From NCBI GenBank assembly GCA_018672475.1, contig JABHFS010000002.1, forward strand, positions 1-44,213: DNA of 44,213 bases, in the 5' to 3' direction. The notes beneath the pieces were generated by a model that made no database searches, was not told the DNA's origin, and saw only the letters and a list, made by a program, of their open reading frames with translations. The translations under genes and the position numbers were made by a program. The DNA comes from Gemmatimonadota bacterium. Its GTDB lineage: Bacteria; Latescibacterota; UBA2968; UBA8231. How positions within the stretch are numbered: the stretch's first letter is position 1; each line of letters begins with the position of its first letter. Shown piece by piece: positions 23,116 through 31,676 of this stretch.

Positions 23116-25224
23116 TCAATGCAGCAATAACATCGGCCGCTGCAGCGTACTGTGCTCTGTAGCCAACTCATATATATAGGTGCCCGCACTAGCCGGTTGA
23201 TTGGCATGGTCCGTGCCGTCCCAAATCACCTCTTGCGCACCCGCCGCCTGAGACGCGTCGACCAGGGTCTTGATATGCTGCCCTAAACTATTGTACACCT
23301 TGAGCCGCACACTCGTCGGTGCCGCCAGCGCATAACGGATCGTCGTCGAGGGGTTAAAGGGGTTGGGGTAGTTTTGCTCTAAATTGAACCGGTCGGGCTG
23401 GTCTTGTGATTCTCTAATATTTGTAGCCGCGAGTTGCACAGTAATCGTCTCGCTATCAGGCATCAAAACAAAGCTCGCCGTAAAAATCTCGCCGCCGCTG
23501 CGGACCTTGACCTCATAATCGCCGTAGAACCCCCGCTCGCTAAATTGCCCGCTGGCATCGGTCTGGCCCCTTACGCTCGTCCACCATTCCTTAAAAACTA
23601 GATCCTTGTAAATCTGCGCATGCGGCCTCGGCGTCCAATCAGCCGCATAGAGGGCGGCCGCCGGCCGCCAATGCGCTTTCTCCCAAAATCCCCAAAATTG
23701 CAGACCGGTGACGGCGGGATGGCTAAAGATCGCCGTCATAAAATCGCGTGTATAGTCGTTGAGTAATTCCTGGTCGGCGCTATTGATATCAAATTCGGTG
23801 ATCTTAATATCGAGACCTAAACGTGCAAAGCGATCGAGCACGCTGAGCACCTTAGACGGAGCCGTCACGCTCTCGCCAAAATGACCCTGCATGCCGACCC
23901 CCGTAATCGGTGCGCCCTGGTCCAGTAAATACTGAATCGTCTTTTCATAGTGGTTTTGGTGCGCGATATCCTGGCCGCCATTGCTGAGAATGCTAAAGTC
24001 ATTAATAAAAAGCGGTGCCGTCGGCAGGTTGCGGCGAGCCGCGGCAAACCAATCGACCATTACCTCGTCGCCGCTCAGATCCATCACATCGTGGTTGTGG
24101 TAAGGCTCATTGATTACATCCCACTCCTGCACCAGATCGCGCGTCTGTTGGGTTATCTCGTCGATATGCTCGATAATCAGCGGTGGAATAAGTGTCGCCG
24201 CGTCGGAATTACCCTCTAACCTCTTGAGGCTTTGTGGCAGATTGGACCAACCGGGCCAGACGAGTACGTGGCCGCGCCGATGCAAACCATTGGCCTTCAG
24301 CCACTCGAAGCCGGCCAGCGCCTTTTCGCGACTGAAGTCGTTGCCCCAATCGCCGTCCCAGGGCGGCCACTTCAACGCGTTTTCGTTTGAAGCAGCGTTA
24401 AAGAGCTCCTTGACCTTCTCGCGATATATCACATCCTCGGCCGCAGCGCTGCTCAAGCGCCGAATCTGCAACGCGGAGCCAAAGAGAAAGGCGTGGCGCC
24501 ACATCTCGACCTCGACTTCCGCGTCGGCCAAAGGCTGTCCACTCGGGTCGAGTATGGCCAAGGTGAAATCGCCCTGACGGTGTTGTCGAATGCGCTCTGC
24601 CGCCGCGCTACGCCATGTGGCATCAGGCTCGCGACCGGCATAGGTCGGTTTTATTGCCGGCAAATCGTCCACCTGCAATTGCTTCCCGTAATGCAGCACT
24701 TCAAAACCGGCGACCTCAATGGTCTGGCGACGACTGCCAACGCCAAAATTGATCATGGCCTGCCCCGTGGCGTAGTCGTCGAGAAATTCAAAGGGAAAGA
24801 AGAACTCGCGCCATTCGGCCCCGACGCTGACGCCGCGATGCAGCGACTTATCCCAATTCGGCGCGCCCTTCTGCGCGTACAGCGTAAAAAAAACCTCGCC
24901 CGTCTCATCACTCGATTCCGTCCCGCGGGCCCAGAAATGGATCAGCGCGACATCGCCCCTCGCCACGGGTGCTATCGTGGTATTACCGATTTCGACGCTC
25001 CAGGCATCCCCGGCCTCGTGCAAAACCTCGACGCGCAGCGCCCGACTGAAATCCTCGTGCTCGATGTCGACGATCCGGCTGCGGGCGTCGCTGCCGGAAA
25101 TCGGCCGGCGGGCGGTAGCGAGAAAATCGCCCGGCGTCAGCGGCGTACCGCCGGCGGGGATTTGCGCTTGTGCGGTATGGAAAGTGCTTAAAATAAAAAG
25201 GACAGGAGCGATGTATCTTATCAC
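23116..25224 (-). CDS. Secreted GH10 endo-beta-1,4-xylanase-like enzyme with FlgD-type tail
   Basis: A 702-aa exported glycosidase. I chose GTG 25224 because it yields signal peptide MIRYIAPVLFILSTFHTAQAQ and lies 7 nt after the GH92 stop. Residues about 30-180 form a beta-sandwich like CBM4/9 carbohydrate-binding modules ('WSVEIGNTTIAPVARGDVAL' and 'VGAEWREFFFPFEFLDDY'). The GH10 barrel follows, with RRGHVLVWPGWSN, the acid/base Glu in EWDVINEPYHNHD (about 370), and the nucleophile in IKITEFDINSADQ (about 476). The tail has NLEQNYPNPFNPSTTIRYAL and LKVYNSLGQHIKTLVD with SAGTYIYELAT, the Por/FlgD-like sorting domain common in FCB phyla. It cleaves beta-1,4-xylan-type chains by family; some divergent GH10s act on other polysaccharides. 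Probably cotranscribed with GH92. Confidence 0.9.
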   Translation of the reverse strand: MIRYIAPVLFILSTFHTAQAQIPAGGTPLTPGDFLATARRPISGSDARSRIVDIEHEDFSRALRVEVLHEAGDAWSVEIGNTTIAPVARGDVALIHFWARGTESSDETGEVFFTLYAQKGAPNWDKSLHRGVSVGAEWREFFFPFEFLDDYATGQAMINFGVGSRRQTIEVAGFEVLHYGKQLQVDDLPAIKPTYAGREPDATWRSAAAERIRQHRQGDFTLAILDPSGQPLADAEVEVEMWRHAFLFGSALQIRRLSSAAAEDVIYREKVKELFNAASNENALKWPPWDGDWGNDFSREKALAGFEWLKANGLHRRGHVLVWPGWSNLPQSLKRLEGNSDAATLIPPLIIEHIDEITQQTRDLVQEWDVINEPYHNHDVMDLSGDEVMVDWFAAARRNLPTAPLFINDFSILSNGGQDIAHQNHYEKTIQYLLDQGAPITGVGMQGHFGESVTAPSKVLSVLDRFARLGLDIKITEFDINSADQELLNDYTRDFMTAIFSHPAVTGLQFWGFWEKAHWRPAAALYAADWTPRPHAQIYKDLVFKEWWTSVRGQTDASGQFSERGFYGDYEVKVRSGGEIFTASFVLMPDSETITVQLAATNIRESQDQPDRFNLEQNYPNPFNPSTTIRYALAAPTSVRLKVYNSLGQHIKTLVDASQAAGAQEVIWDGTDHANQPASAGTYIYELATEHSTLQRPMLLLH

Positions 25225-25231
25225 AGTGCGA

Positions 25232-27442
25232 TTACTCGGTCGATAGAGAAAACGGCAAATGCTCCGGCCCGCACGTATTCTCCCCTGGCTGATCCGCCAT
25301 CGCAAAGCGCATGGTACAACCACCCGCTAAAACTTCGTGCGCGATATCGGCCGCAGGATGCACGGCACCATCGACCTCGACCCCTTGCACATACACATTT
25401 TGCGCGGCATTGTCCGGTGCTTCGATGACAAGCTCTTTGCCATTGTGCAGATGCACCGTGGCTTTTTTAAACAATGGGCTACCCAATACATAAGACGGGT
25501 GCCCCGGACAGAATGGATAAAAACCCAATGCCGAAAAAATATACCACGAGGCCATTTCACCATTGTCCTCGTCGCCACTGAAACCCTGGGGTGAATAGAG
25601 TTCGTCGAGCACGCGCCGCACGCAATATTGTGTACGGTGCGCCGCCCCGGCAAACGCATATAAATAAAGCACGTGGTGCACGGGCTGGTTTGAATGCGCG
25701 TACTGGCCGAAGTCGACGGCGCCCATTTCGGTCATTTCGTGTATCTCGAAATTATATGAACCCACTTCAAAGCGCGGCGGCAACACCAGCATCTTATCGA
25801 GCTTGTCGACCGTCGCCTGTGGCCCACCCAATAGCTCGATCAAACCAGCCGCGTCGTGCGGCACCGCCCAGGTGCATTGCCAGGCCGAGCCTTCGATATA
25901 GGCGCCGCCCCAGCGAAATTCATCGAAGGGTGTTTCCCAGGACCCGTCGCGCAGACGCCCCTGCATAAAACCCGTCGCTTTGTTGAACGTGTTGCGATAA
26001 TAGAAGGCGCGCTCGCTATATCGCCGATAATCGTCCTTGTGCCCCAGCGCTTTGGCGACTTGTGCGACACAGAAGTCATTATACGCGAAATCTTGCGTGC
26101 GCGAAGCCGCATGCTCAACCTCGTCGTGCGGCACCCAACCCAAACTAACAAAGGCCTCAATACCGCGGCGGCCATAATGCCCGGCCTCGTCGCCTATTTC
26201 ATTGGCATTTTTCAGCATTGCCGCATACGCCGTTTCCAGATCAAAACCCGTAACACCACGCGCACAGGCATCGGCCACCACCGCGTCCAAATGTGTGCCG
26301 ATCATGCAGGCGCGATAACCAGGGCTCGTCCATTTGGGAAACCAGCCGCCTTCGCGATAAGCCTGTACCCAGCCTTCGACGACCTCAGCCAAGCGGTCCG
26401 GATCGAGCAGTGCTAACAAAGGATAGACCGTACGGTGAGTATCCCAGAAACCATTGTCGGCGTATAGCACACCAGGGTGCAACTCGCCGTCGTATGGACT
26501 ATAGTGATAGGACTCGCCCGATTCGTCGTATTCGTACCAGACGCGGGGAAAGAGGTGCGCCCGATACAAACACGAATAGAAGGTCTCGAGCTGCACTTGG
26601 CTAGCGCCTTCGATATCTATGCGATTGAGAACCGCGTTCCAGACATCCTCAGACTCGCCGAGCACTTCGTCAAAACTGCGGTCGCCGACTTCGCGCTGCA
26701 GATTGCGTTGCGCCTGCTCGACACTAATAAAGGAGGTCGCGATGCGTACGGTAATCGGTCCGGTAGGTTCCGCAAATTCAATAAAAGCCCCCAAGGCATC
26801 ACCCATCCGCCGCGTTTCGCCCTCCCAGACTTCACCCCCCTTGAAGAATCCACCGTCTTTGATGGGTGAATCCACCTCTATATAAAAGTACAGCGCATAG
26901 TTATCGGGTACACCACCGCTATTGGCCCTGGTGAAACCGCTCAGCGTCCCTTGCGCCTCGTCAAATACGAACTCGCACTGACCGTCAAAGAGATCGACGA
27001 TCAAGCGCGCCGGCTCGCCCTCGGGGAAATTCAAGCGCACCAGCGCACAACGCTCCGTCGGCGTGATTTCCACGCTCGTGCGATAGCGTCCCAAAAAGGT
27101 GCGAAAATAATGCGGGCCTAGCGTCGTATCCTCGGCGCGAAAGACGGACGAACGTTGTGATCCCTGCAAGAAACGACGACCACTTTGTGGACAGAACAGA
27201 AAATGTCCGTAATCACCGATCCACGGACTCGGCTGGTGCGTAGCACGGATGCCCTGCAATTGGCGCGCGGTGGGTTGGTAGAAACGCGCACTGTCCTCGG
27301 TCTGCGGCGCCCAGTGGGTCATCGCAAAGGGTCGCGCGACCAGCGGCAGGGTATTTCCTTGTGAAAAAGTATGCACAGAATTGGTGCCCTGGGCGGGTTT
27401 AACATAGTCGAGCAGATTGCGCGGTTTTTGTTTTTTCGACAT
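25232..27442 (-). CDS. GH92 alpha-mannosidase
   Basis: A 736-aa family 92 glycoside hydrolase, a Ca-dependent exo-alpha-mannosidase. Start ATG 27442 (MSKKQKPRNLLDYVKPAQG) was chosen over 27493, whose extra residues look non-coding. The N-terminal sandwich has GTNSVHTFSQGNTLPLVARP then FAMTHWAPQT. The barrel has YADNGFWDTHRTVYPLLALL, GGWFPKWTSPGY and GTHLDAVVADA. Catalytic-region motifs are SYNFEIHEMTEMGAVDFGQY, GFSGDEDNGEMASWYIFSAL and GFYPFCPGHPSYVLGSPLF. No signal peptide is seen, unlike many GH92s, so it may process imported mannosides in the cytoplasm. It is the first gene of a probable GH92-GH10 operon. Confidence 0.93.
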   Translation of the reverse strand: MSKKQKPRNLLDYVKPAQGTNSVHTFSQGNTLPLVARPFAMTHWAPQTEDSARFYQPTARQLQGIRATHQPSPWIGDYGHFLFCPQSGRRFLQGSQRSSVFRAEDTTLGPHYFRTFLGRYRTSVEITPTERCALVRLNFPEGEPARLIVDLFDGQCEFVFDEAQGTLSGFTRANSGGVPDNYALYFYIEVDSPIKDGGFFKGGEVWEGETRRMGDALGAFIEFAEPTGPITVRIATSFISVEQAQRNLQREVGDRSFDEVLGESEDVWNAVLNRIDIEGASQVQLETFYSCLYRAHLFPRVWYEYDESGESYHYSPYDGELHPGVLYADNGFWDTHRTVYPLLALLDPDRLAEVVEGWVQAYREGGWFPKWTSPGYRACMIGTHLDAVVADACARGVTGFDLETAYAAMLKNANEIGDEAGHYGRRGIEAFVSLGWVPHDEVEHAASRTQDFAYNDFCVAQVAKALGHKDDYRRYSERAFYYRNTFNKATGFMQGRLRDGSWETPFDEFRWGGAYIEGSAWQCTWAVPHDAAGLIELLGGPQATVDKLDKMLVLPPRFEVGSYNFEIHEMTEMGAVDFGQYAHSNQPVHHVLYLYAFAGAAHRTQYCVRRVLDELYSPQGFSGDEDNGEMASWYIFSALGFYPFCPGHPSYVLGSPLFKKATVHLHNGKELVIEAPDNAAQNVYVQGVEVDGAVHPAADIAHEVLAGGCTMRFAMADQPGENTCGPEHLPFSLSTE

Positions 27443-27601
27443 ATAAATAATCCAATAAAAGCGGCGGCCATCATACCTTCGGCTCGCCGACATAGGCTAA
27501 AGACCTTCTAAACTACACCTTCCTATTGCATTCTACCAGTTCGTCGTTTCTCCGGATAGAACAACAACTCAAGCATCCGACGAACCCGGTACCCAGCCTT
27601 G

Positions 27602-28107
27602 TTACTTACTCCACACATCCGCCCGTTGCATCACCGACCAAATAAACGGCGTCTTGGCCTCGACATCATCTTGTCGCCGTTCCCGCTACTCCTCGGCCAG
27701 CGCGTATTTCAATTCGGCGTATGTGCGCGCCTCCTCGTCATTCACCCACATATAATTACGCGAAAAAGCAACGGGAATTGTTCGAAAAAATGGCCCGCTC
27801 TCCGCAATCACCACCGGCCACTGCGCCTGAGTGATCGCGTATTTGCCGAGATAAAACCCTCTTTGACCACCATCTCGCGCACGGGCTGTTCGGCCTTTGA
27901 CCGATCGTCCCACATCTGCTGGCTGCGCAAATGCTCTTCTTGCGTCGGGCTGTTGCCCATCCTGAAAGTTCCCGGCTCGATCCATGCGAATTGCACGCCA
28001 AGATCGCGCAGGCGCAACGAATCTCCTTTCCGCGCATCTTTTTCGCTGTTGGCGCAACCGCACTAGGCGCAAAACAACATCAGATAGCCCATTGTCCGAT
28101 AGCTCAT
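27602..28107 (-). pseudogene. Decayed lipoprotein with FGE/SUMF1-like domain
   Basis: Reading from ATG 28107 (MSYRTMGYLMLFCA) the frame meets TAG at codon 15, inside what was a lipoprotein signal. It then continues in the same frame with CGCANSEKDARKGD and LGVQFAWIEPGTFRMGNSP, the opening of a formylglycine-generating-enzyme/SUMF1 domain. After EMVVKEG one base is missing from a T run (GGGTTTTAT). In the shifted frame comes GFYLGKYAITQAQW, the next conserved SUMF1 strand. The later sequence (FSRNYMWVNDEEARTYAE, a TAG, then TPFIWSVMQRADVW) does not look like SUMF1 and may be another gene's C-terminus joined by deletion. Two stops and one frameshift make it nonfunctional. It was probably the sulfatase-activating or a related ergothioneine/SUMF1-type surface protein of the neighbouring sulfatase locus. 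Confidence 0.75.
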
Positions 28108-28218
28108 CTTTGCCCTTTACCCCGTTCGCGACAAGAGGCCTTGTATCGTCGTCGTTCCAGCTTATCTTTTGTCAGCTATAAGCCATTTGATAATTAAGCT
28201 AACCCAATAGAAAAAGCC

Positions 28219-29451
28219 ATGACACCTGATCAGATGCTGACACCCGAAGAAGCCCGGGCCATCGTACTCGAACACATCCAGGTCCTCGGCCCCGAACGCG
28301 TCTCGCTGCTCGATGCCGACGGTCGCGTACTGGCCAGCGATATCCTCGCCAATCGCGACAACCCGCCCTACGACAACTCGGCAATGGACGGCTACGCGGT
28401 GCGTCACCAGGACGTAGCGCAGGCCAGCGGGGATGCCCCCGTAGCCCTTGTCGTCGTAGAAGACATCCCTGCGGGCACCGTACCGCAAAAGCAAGTCGGC
28501 CCGGGCCAAACCAGCCGCATTATGACCGGCGCCCCAGTGCCCGCAGGCGCCGATACCATCGTGCCCGTCGAAGATACCCGCGGCGAGGGTCAACGCATCG
28601 AAGTCCTTGAAGCCGAAGAGCCCGGCGAACACATCCGCCACGCCGGCGAGGATATGCGCGCCGGCCAGCCGATTCTCAGCGCCGGTACGGAATGCGGCCC
28701 CGGCGAACTGGCGGTGCTCTCCGCCGTGCAACGCAGCTTTGTCTCGGTCTACCGCCGACCCCGCATCGCCATTCTCTCCACCGGCGATGAACTCGTCGAG
28801 ATCGAAGAGACGCCTAGCGAAGGCCAGATCGTTAACAGCAACACCACAGCCCTGGCCGCCTTTTGCCACGCGCACGGCGCCGAACCGATCATGTTGCCCA
28901 TTGCCAGAGATGACGAGGCCGCGATCCGCGCCACCATTAAATCTGCGCTCAAAGCCGATTTCGCCGTCTCGTCAGGTGGCGTCTCGGTCGGCGAATACGA
29001 CTTCGTCAAAAAGGTACTCGACGACCTCGGCGCAGAAACCATCTTCTGGCGGGTAGCGATGAAACCGGGCAAACCATTAGTTTTCTGCACCGTCGACGGT
29101 ATACCTTATTTCGGTCTGCCGGGCAACCCAGTCGCCAGCATGATGTCCTTCCTGCAATTCGTGCGCCCGGCCATCCGCAAAGCCTCCGGTTATCCCGCAG
29201 CCGACTGGCCCCTGCCCGAGGCCCGCGCGCAGATCGAACACCCCGTAGACAATGACGGCGGCCGCCGCCAATATATGCGCGCCACCCTCAGTTATCGCGA
29301 CGGCCAGTTGCTCGCGAGCCCCGCCAAGAGCCAGGGCTCGCATATGATCAGTTCGATGATCGGCGCCAATGGTTTTGTCGTGCTCGAACCCAAACAACAA
29401 GCCGCCGCCGGCGACACCGTCGCCGTGCAAATCGTCGGCCCCATCTTCTAA
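28219..29451 (+). CDS. moeA: Molybdopterin molybdenumtransferase
   Basis: A 410-aa cytosolic enzyme that inserts molybdate into adenylylated molybdopterin, the last step of molybdenum cofactor synthesis. MoeA signatures run in order: LTPEEARAIVLEHI, NPPYDNSAMDGYAV (about 51-64), IMTGAPVPAGADTIVPVEDT, ILSTGDELVE, IVNSNTTALAAF, SSGGVSVGEYDFVKKVL, MKPGKPLVFCTVDG and FGLPGNPVASMMSFLQFV. Length is usual. Start ATG 28219 is kept; ATG 28234 is also in frame. No other cofactor-synthesis gene is in the window. The following Ldh_2 gene begins 13 nt downstream, so moeA probably heads a three-gene unit. Confidence 0.96.
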   Translation: MTPDQMLTPEEARAIVLEHIQVLGPERVSLLDADGRVLASDILANRDNPPYDNSAMDGYAVRHQDVAQASGDAPVALVVVEDIPAGTVPQKQVGPGQTSRIMTGAPVPAGADTIVPVEDTRGEGQRIEVLEAEEPGEHIRHAGEDMRAGQPILSAGTECGPGELAVLSAVQRSFVSVYRRPRIAILSTGDELVEIEETPSEGQIVNSNTTALAAFCHAHGAEPIMLPIARDDEAAIRATIKSALKADFAVSSGGVSVGEYDFVKKVLDDLGAETIFWRVAMKPGKPLVFCTVDGIPYFGLPGNPVASMMSFLQFVRPAIRKASGYPAADWPLPEARAQIEHPVDNDGGRRQYMRATLSYRDGQLLASPAKSQGSHMISSMIGANGFVVLEPKQQAAAGDTVAVQIVGPIF

Positions 29452-29464
29452 ACGGGAAAAATAA

Positions 29465-30475
29465 TTGAACCGCCCACCCGCCGAATCCAAGCTCGTCCCG
29501 GCCGCGCAACTGCGCTCTTTCGCCGCCGCCTGCCTTAAAGCTGCCAGCCTACGGCCGGACCATGCCGACCAGTTGGCTGAACTGCTGAGCAATTCCGACC
29601 TGCACGGCGTACGCTCACACGGCACCCGCGCTATAATCGGCTACTGCGCCCGCCTGCAAGACGGCGGCAATAACCCCAATCCCGATCTGCAAATCCTACA
29701 AGACACGCCCACTACGGCACTCGTCGACGGCGACGGCGGCCTGGGCTACGCGCCAATGATGCAGGCCACCGAAATGGCCATCGCCAAAGCCAAGGAGCAC
29801 AAAGTCGCCCTTGGCGCCGCCTGCCACCACGGTCATTACGGCTCGGCCGGTCACTATGTGCGCCGCGCGATGGAAGAGGGTTGCACCGCCTTCTCAGTCC
29901 AGGGCGCGCACCCCGAGCGATTCGGCGAAGGCGGCCGCAACAAAGGCCAGCAATCCGCCTATTGGGGCAACCCACCGATCTCCTTCGGTTTTCCCGCCGA
30001 AGAAGAGCCGCCGCTGATCCTCGACGCGGCAACCTGTATCATGGCCGACTACCACCGCGGCCCCGAATACGACGCACTACAAGAGCTCATCCCGCCTGCC
30101 TTCTTCAAATCGATGGGCTATACCGGCTCAGCCTTAGCCCTAGGCGGTGCCTTTGTCGGCCAAAATAGCGACCGGGCCCGCGCAATTGCGCAACAGTGGC
30201 CACGCGCCACCAATGGCGGCCTAATTATCGTTATGGACATCGGTGCCTTCGCCCCACCCGAAGCCTTCCGCGAGGGCATCGACCATCTGGTGCGCGGCGT
30301 CCGCGAGACCATGGAACCGGTAAAAGGCTACCCGGAAGCGACACTGCCCGGCACCATCGAAGACCGCAAAGCAAAAGAATACACACAAACCGGCGTCCCC
30401 ATGGCTCTCGAAGACCTCGAAAGGCTCACCGCCTGTGGCCACGAACTCGGTATTACAGCGGAGTGGGAAAAATGA
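29465..30475 (+). CDS. Ldh_2-family NAD(P)-dependent malate/lactate-type dehydrogenase
   Basis: A 336-aa member of the malate/L-lactate dehydrogenase family Ldh_2 (YlbC/AllD/ComC), which oxidises 2-hydroxy acids and differs in fold from classical LDH. It has SNSDLHGVRSHGTRAIIGYC with the catalytic His, TALVDGDGGLGYAPMMQATE and GAACHHGHYGSAGHYVRRAM, followed by ISFGFPAEEEPPLILDAAT. The C-terminal part has MDIGAFAPPEAFREGIDHLV and VKGYPEATLPGTIE. The start is TTG at 29465, 13 nt after moeA, with GGGAAA upstream as a weak ribosome site. Its stop overlaps the next ATG (ATGA). Substrate among malate, lactate, ureidoglycolate or sulfolactate is undecided. Confidence 0.93.
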   Translation: MNRPPAESKLVPAAQLRSFAAACLKAASLRPDHADQLAELLSNSDLHGVRSHGTRAIIGYCARLQDGGNNPNPDLQILQDTPTTALVDGDGGLGYAPMMQATEMAIAKAKEHKVALGAACHHGHYGSAGHYVRRAMEEGCTAFSVQGAHPERFGEGGRNKGQQSAYWGNPPISFGFPAEEEPPLILDAATCIMADYHRGPEYDALQELIPPAFFKSMGYTGSALALGGAFVGQNSDRARAIAQQWPRATNGGLIIVMDIGAFAPPEAFREGIDHLVRGVRETMEPVKGYPEATLPGTIEDRKAKEYTQTGVPMALEDLERLTACGHELGITAEWEK

Positions 30476-31152
30476 TCGACCCCGTCCAGCGCTTAGTCTT
30501 CCGCGGGCAAATCCATCCGGGTCGCGAAGCCGCTTTACAGGCCACCCTACCCGACCTGCAAACCACCCTGGCCCGACACGTCGTAGCCGACGATATCCTC
30601 ACGCTGAGCCTTTTCACTTGGCACCAGCATATTTTTCTCTACTATGAGTGCCCCGGCGAGGCCATCGCCCCCGCTGATCTGGTCGGCGATATCGATTCCG
30701 CCCTAGCCCCATGGCCGGACACGACGACCTCGCATGTTTGGGCACCGATGATGGACATCTTCCACTACAACCAGCCGCAAAGCGTCGAGCACTGGCGCCG
30801 CGACACGCCGCCCGAGGCCTGCACCGCGCGCATAATCTACCTGCGGCCCGAAATGGTCAGCAGCTATATCTTCTTACACTATCAGATGCAAGAAGAAAAA
30901 CCGGGGACCGGCGATAAATACGGGCAGATTTCGATACACGAAAACCTGCTCTTCTTTTATATGGAACAACCCGCGAAGAAAGAAGCCGCGTTGCACAAGG
31001 GCCAACTGAAGACCCAGCACACGCCGCCGAACTGGCACGAGGTGATGTTTCCGCATTTTCAACCTTGGGACGGTATGGAGGAAAAAGGCGAATGGCAGTT
31101 GGCGGAAGGCAGTCAGTTGTGGCGGCCGATTGAGTTGCTTTGTAGCGTTTGA
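30472..31152 (+). CDS. Conserved-looking protein of unknown function, coupled to Ldh_2
   Basis: A 226-aa protein starting at ATG 30472, which overlaps the dehydrogenase stop by 4 nt. A longer open frame upstream is only the shadow of that gene. It has no signal peptide or membrane segment. It appears to hold two similar alpha/beta halves. The first is IDPVQRLVFRGQIHPGREAA then LQATLPDLQTTLARH and DDILTLSLFTWHQHIFLYYE. The second begins near RIIYLRPEMVSSYIFLHYQ and contains YGQISIHENLLFFYMEQP. Each half resembles the dimeric ferredoxin-like fold of L-rhamnose mutarotases and related small barrels, so a sugar or hydroxy-acid epimerase/mutarotase role is possible but unproven. The tight coupling suggests it acts on the substrate or product of the dehydrogenase. 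Confidence 0.75.
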   Translation: MIDPVQRLVFRGQIHPGREAALQATLPDLQTTLARHVVADDILTLSLFTWHQHIFLYYECPGEAIAPADLVGDIDSALAPWPDTTTSHVWAPMMDIFHYNQPQSVEHWRRDTPPEACTARIIYLRPEMVSSYIFLHYQMQEEKPGTGDKYGQISIHENLLFFYMEQPAKKEAALHKGQLKTQHTPPNWHEVMFPHFQPWDGMEEKGEWQLAEGSQLWRPIELLCSV

Positions 31153-31174
31153 AACGGTGATGCGGGCGGCGGAC

Positions 31175-31310
31175 GGGGTGGTTTGCGCGATTCACTTTCG
31201 CTCATTCTCACCCGACATCCCTGTCGGGCTCCGAGGTGTAGCGCTCGGATTTCACTTCCTGTGGAATCTGGGTCTACAATCCGCTCAGGGTGAATCGCGC
31301 AAACCACCCC
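31175..31310 (+). repeat. Structured intergenic element, copy 1
   Basis: A 136-bp element closed by a perfect 21-bp inverted repeat (31175-31195 with 31290-31310; arm core GGTTTGCGCGATTCAC). Inside, in order: TCGCTCATTCTCA (31198-31210); hairpin 1 CCCGACA-tccc-TGTCGGG (31211-31228); TCCGAGG (31230-31236); hairpin 2 with a 7-bp stem and loop TTCCT (31249-31267); and CCGCTCAG (31281-31288). The same blocks in the same order occur in the minus-strand element at 39024-39152, but with different arm and stem sequences. It begins 22 nt after the stop of the preceding gene. No T run follows, so it is not a plain terminator. Confidence 0.8.
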
Positions 31311-31676
31311 TCAGACATTCAGTTATAATAGTAAAAATTACCCCAAGACATTTGAGGAAAGGGGACGCCGTCTCGAACTAGTTTATTTAATCGACAATTT
31401 TACAGCAAAGAGAAGGGACAGTTAGAGGGCATTCATAATGCGACGGGTATTGGCAGACCCCCAAAGGCCTTAGGTTGAATTATATCGCCCCACTCCCGCC
31501 GCCCGTTAAGGTGGCTCTGCCACGCCGCCAAAGCGCCCCTCCACAAGCCGATAGGGCCGCCTTAGCTTTGCCCGAAGGCAGGCCCCCAACCCGCAGCGCG
31601 AGACACACCCCGATATAGCTAACACACAAAGGAAAAACAACACACCTTCAACAACCCACAACAAAAGGAGCTCAGC
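31311..31676. other. Non-coding stretch before the SDR gene
   Basis: About 366 nt with no convincing reading frame on either strand. It holds a small hairpin (GTGGC-tct-GCCAC, 31511-31523) and a GC-rich tract with local self-complementarity (31495-31600). The last 13 nt before the SDR ATG contain AAGGAG, a good ribosome site. The promoter of the SDR gene is presumably here, but I see no clear -35/-10 pair. Confidence 0.5.

Noticed and set aside
31175..31310. Reading the structured element as an ordinary intrinsic terminator
   Set aside because: There is no U-rich tail on either strand, and conserved unpaired blocks and two internal hairpins are more than a terminator needs.
31130..31381. 83-aa frame through structured element copy 1, and 62-75-aa frames (38974-39201) through copy 2
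   Set aside because: Their peptide sequences come only from the repeat hairpins and arms; the two copies evolve to keep pairing, not codons.
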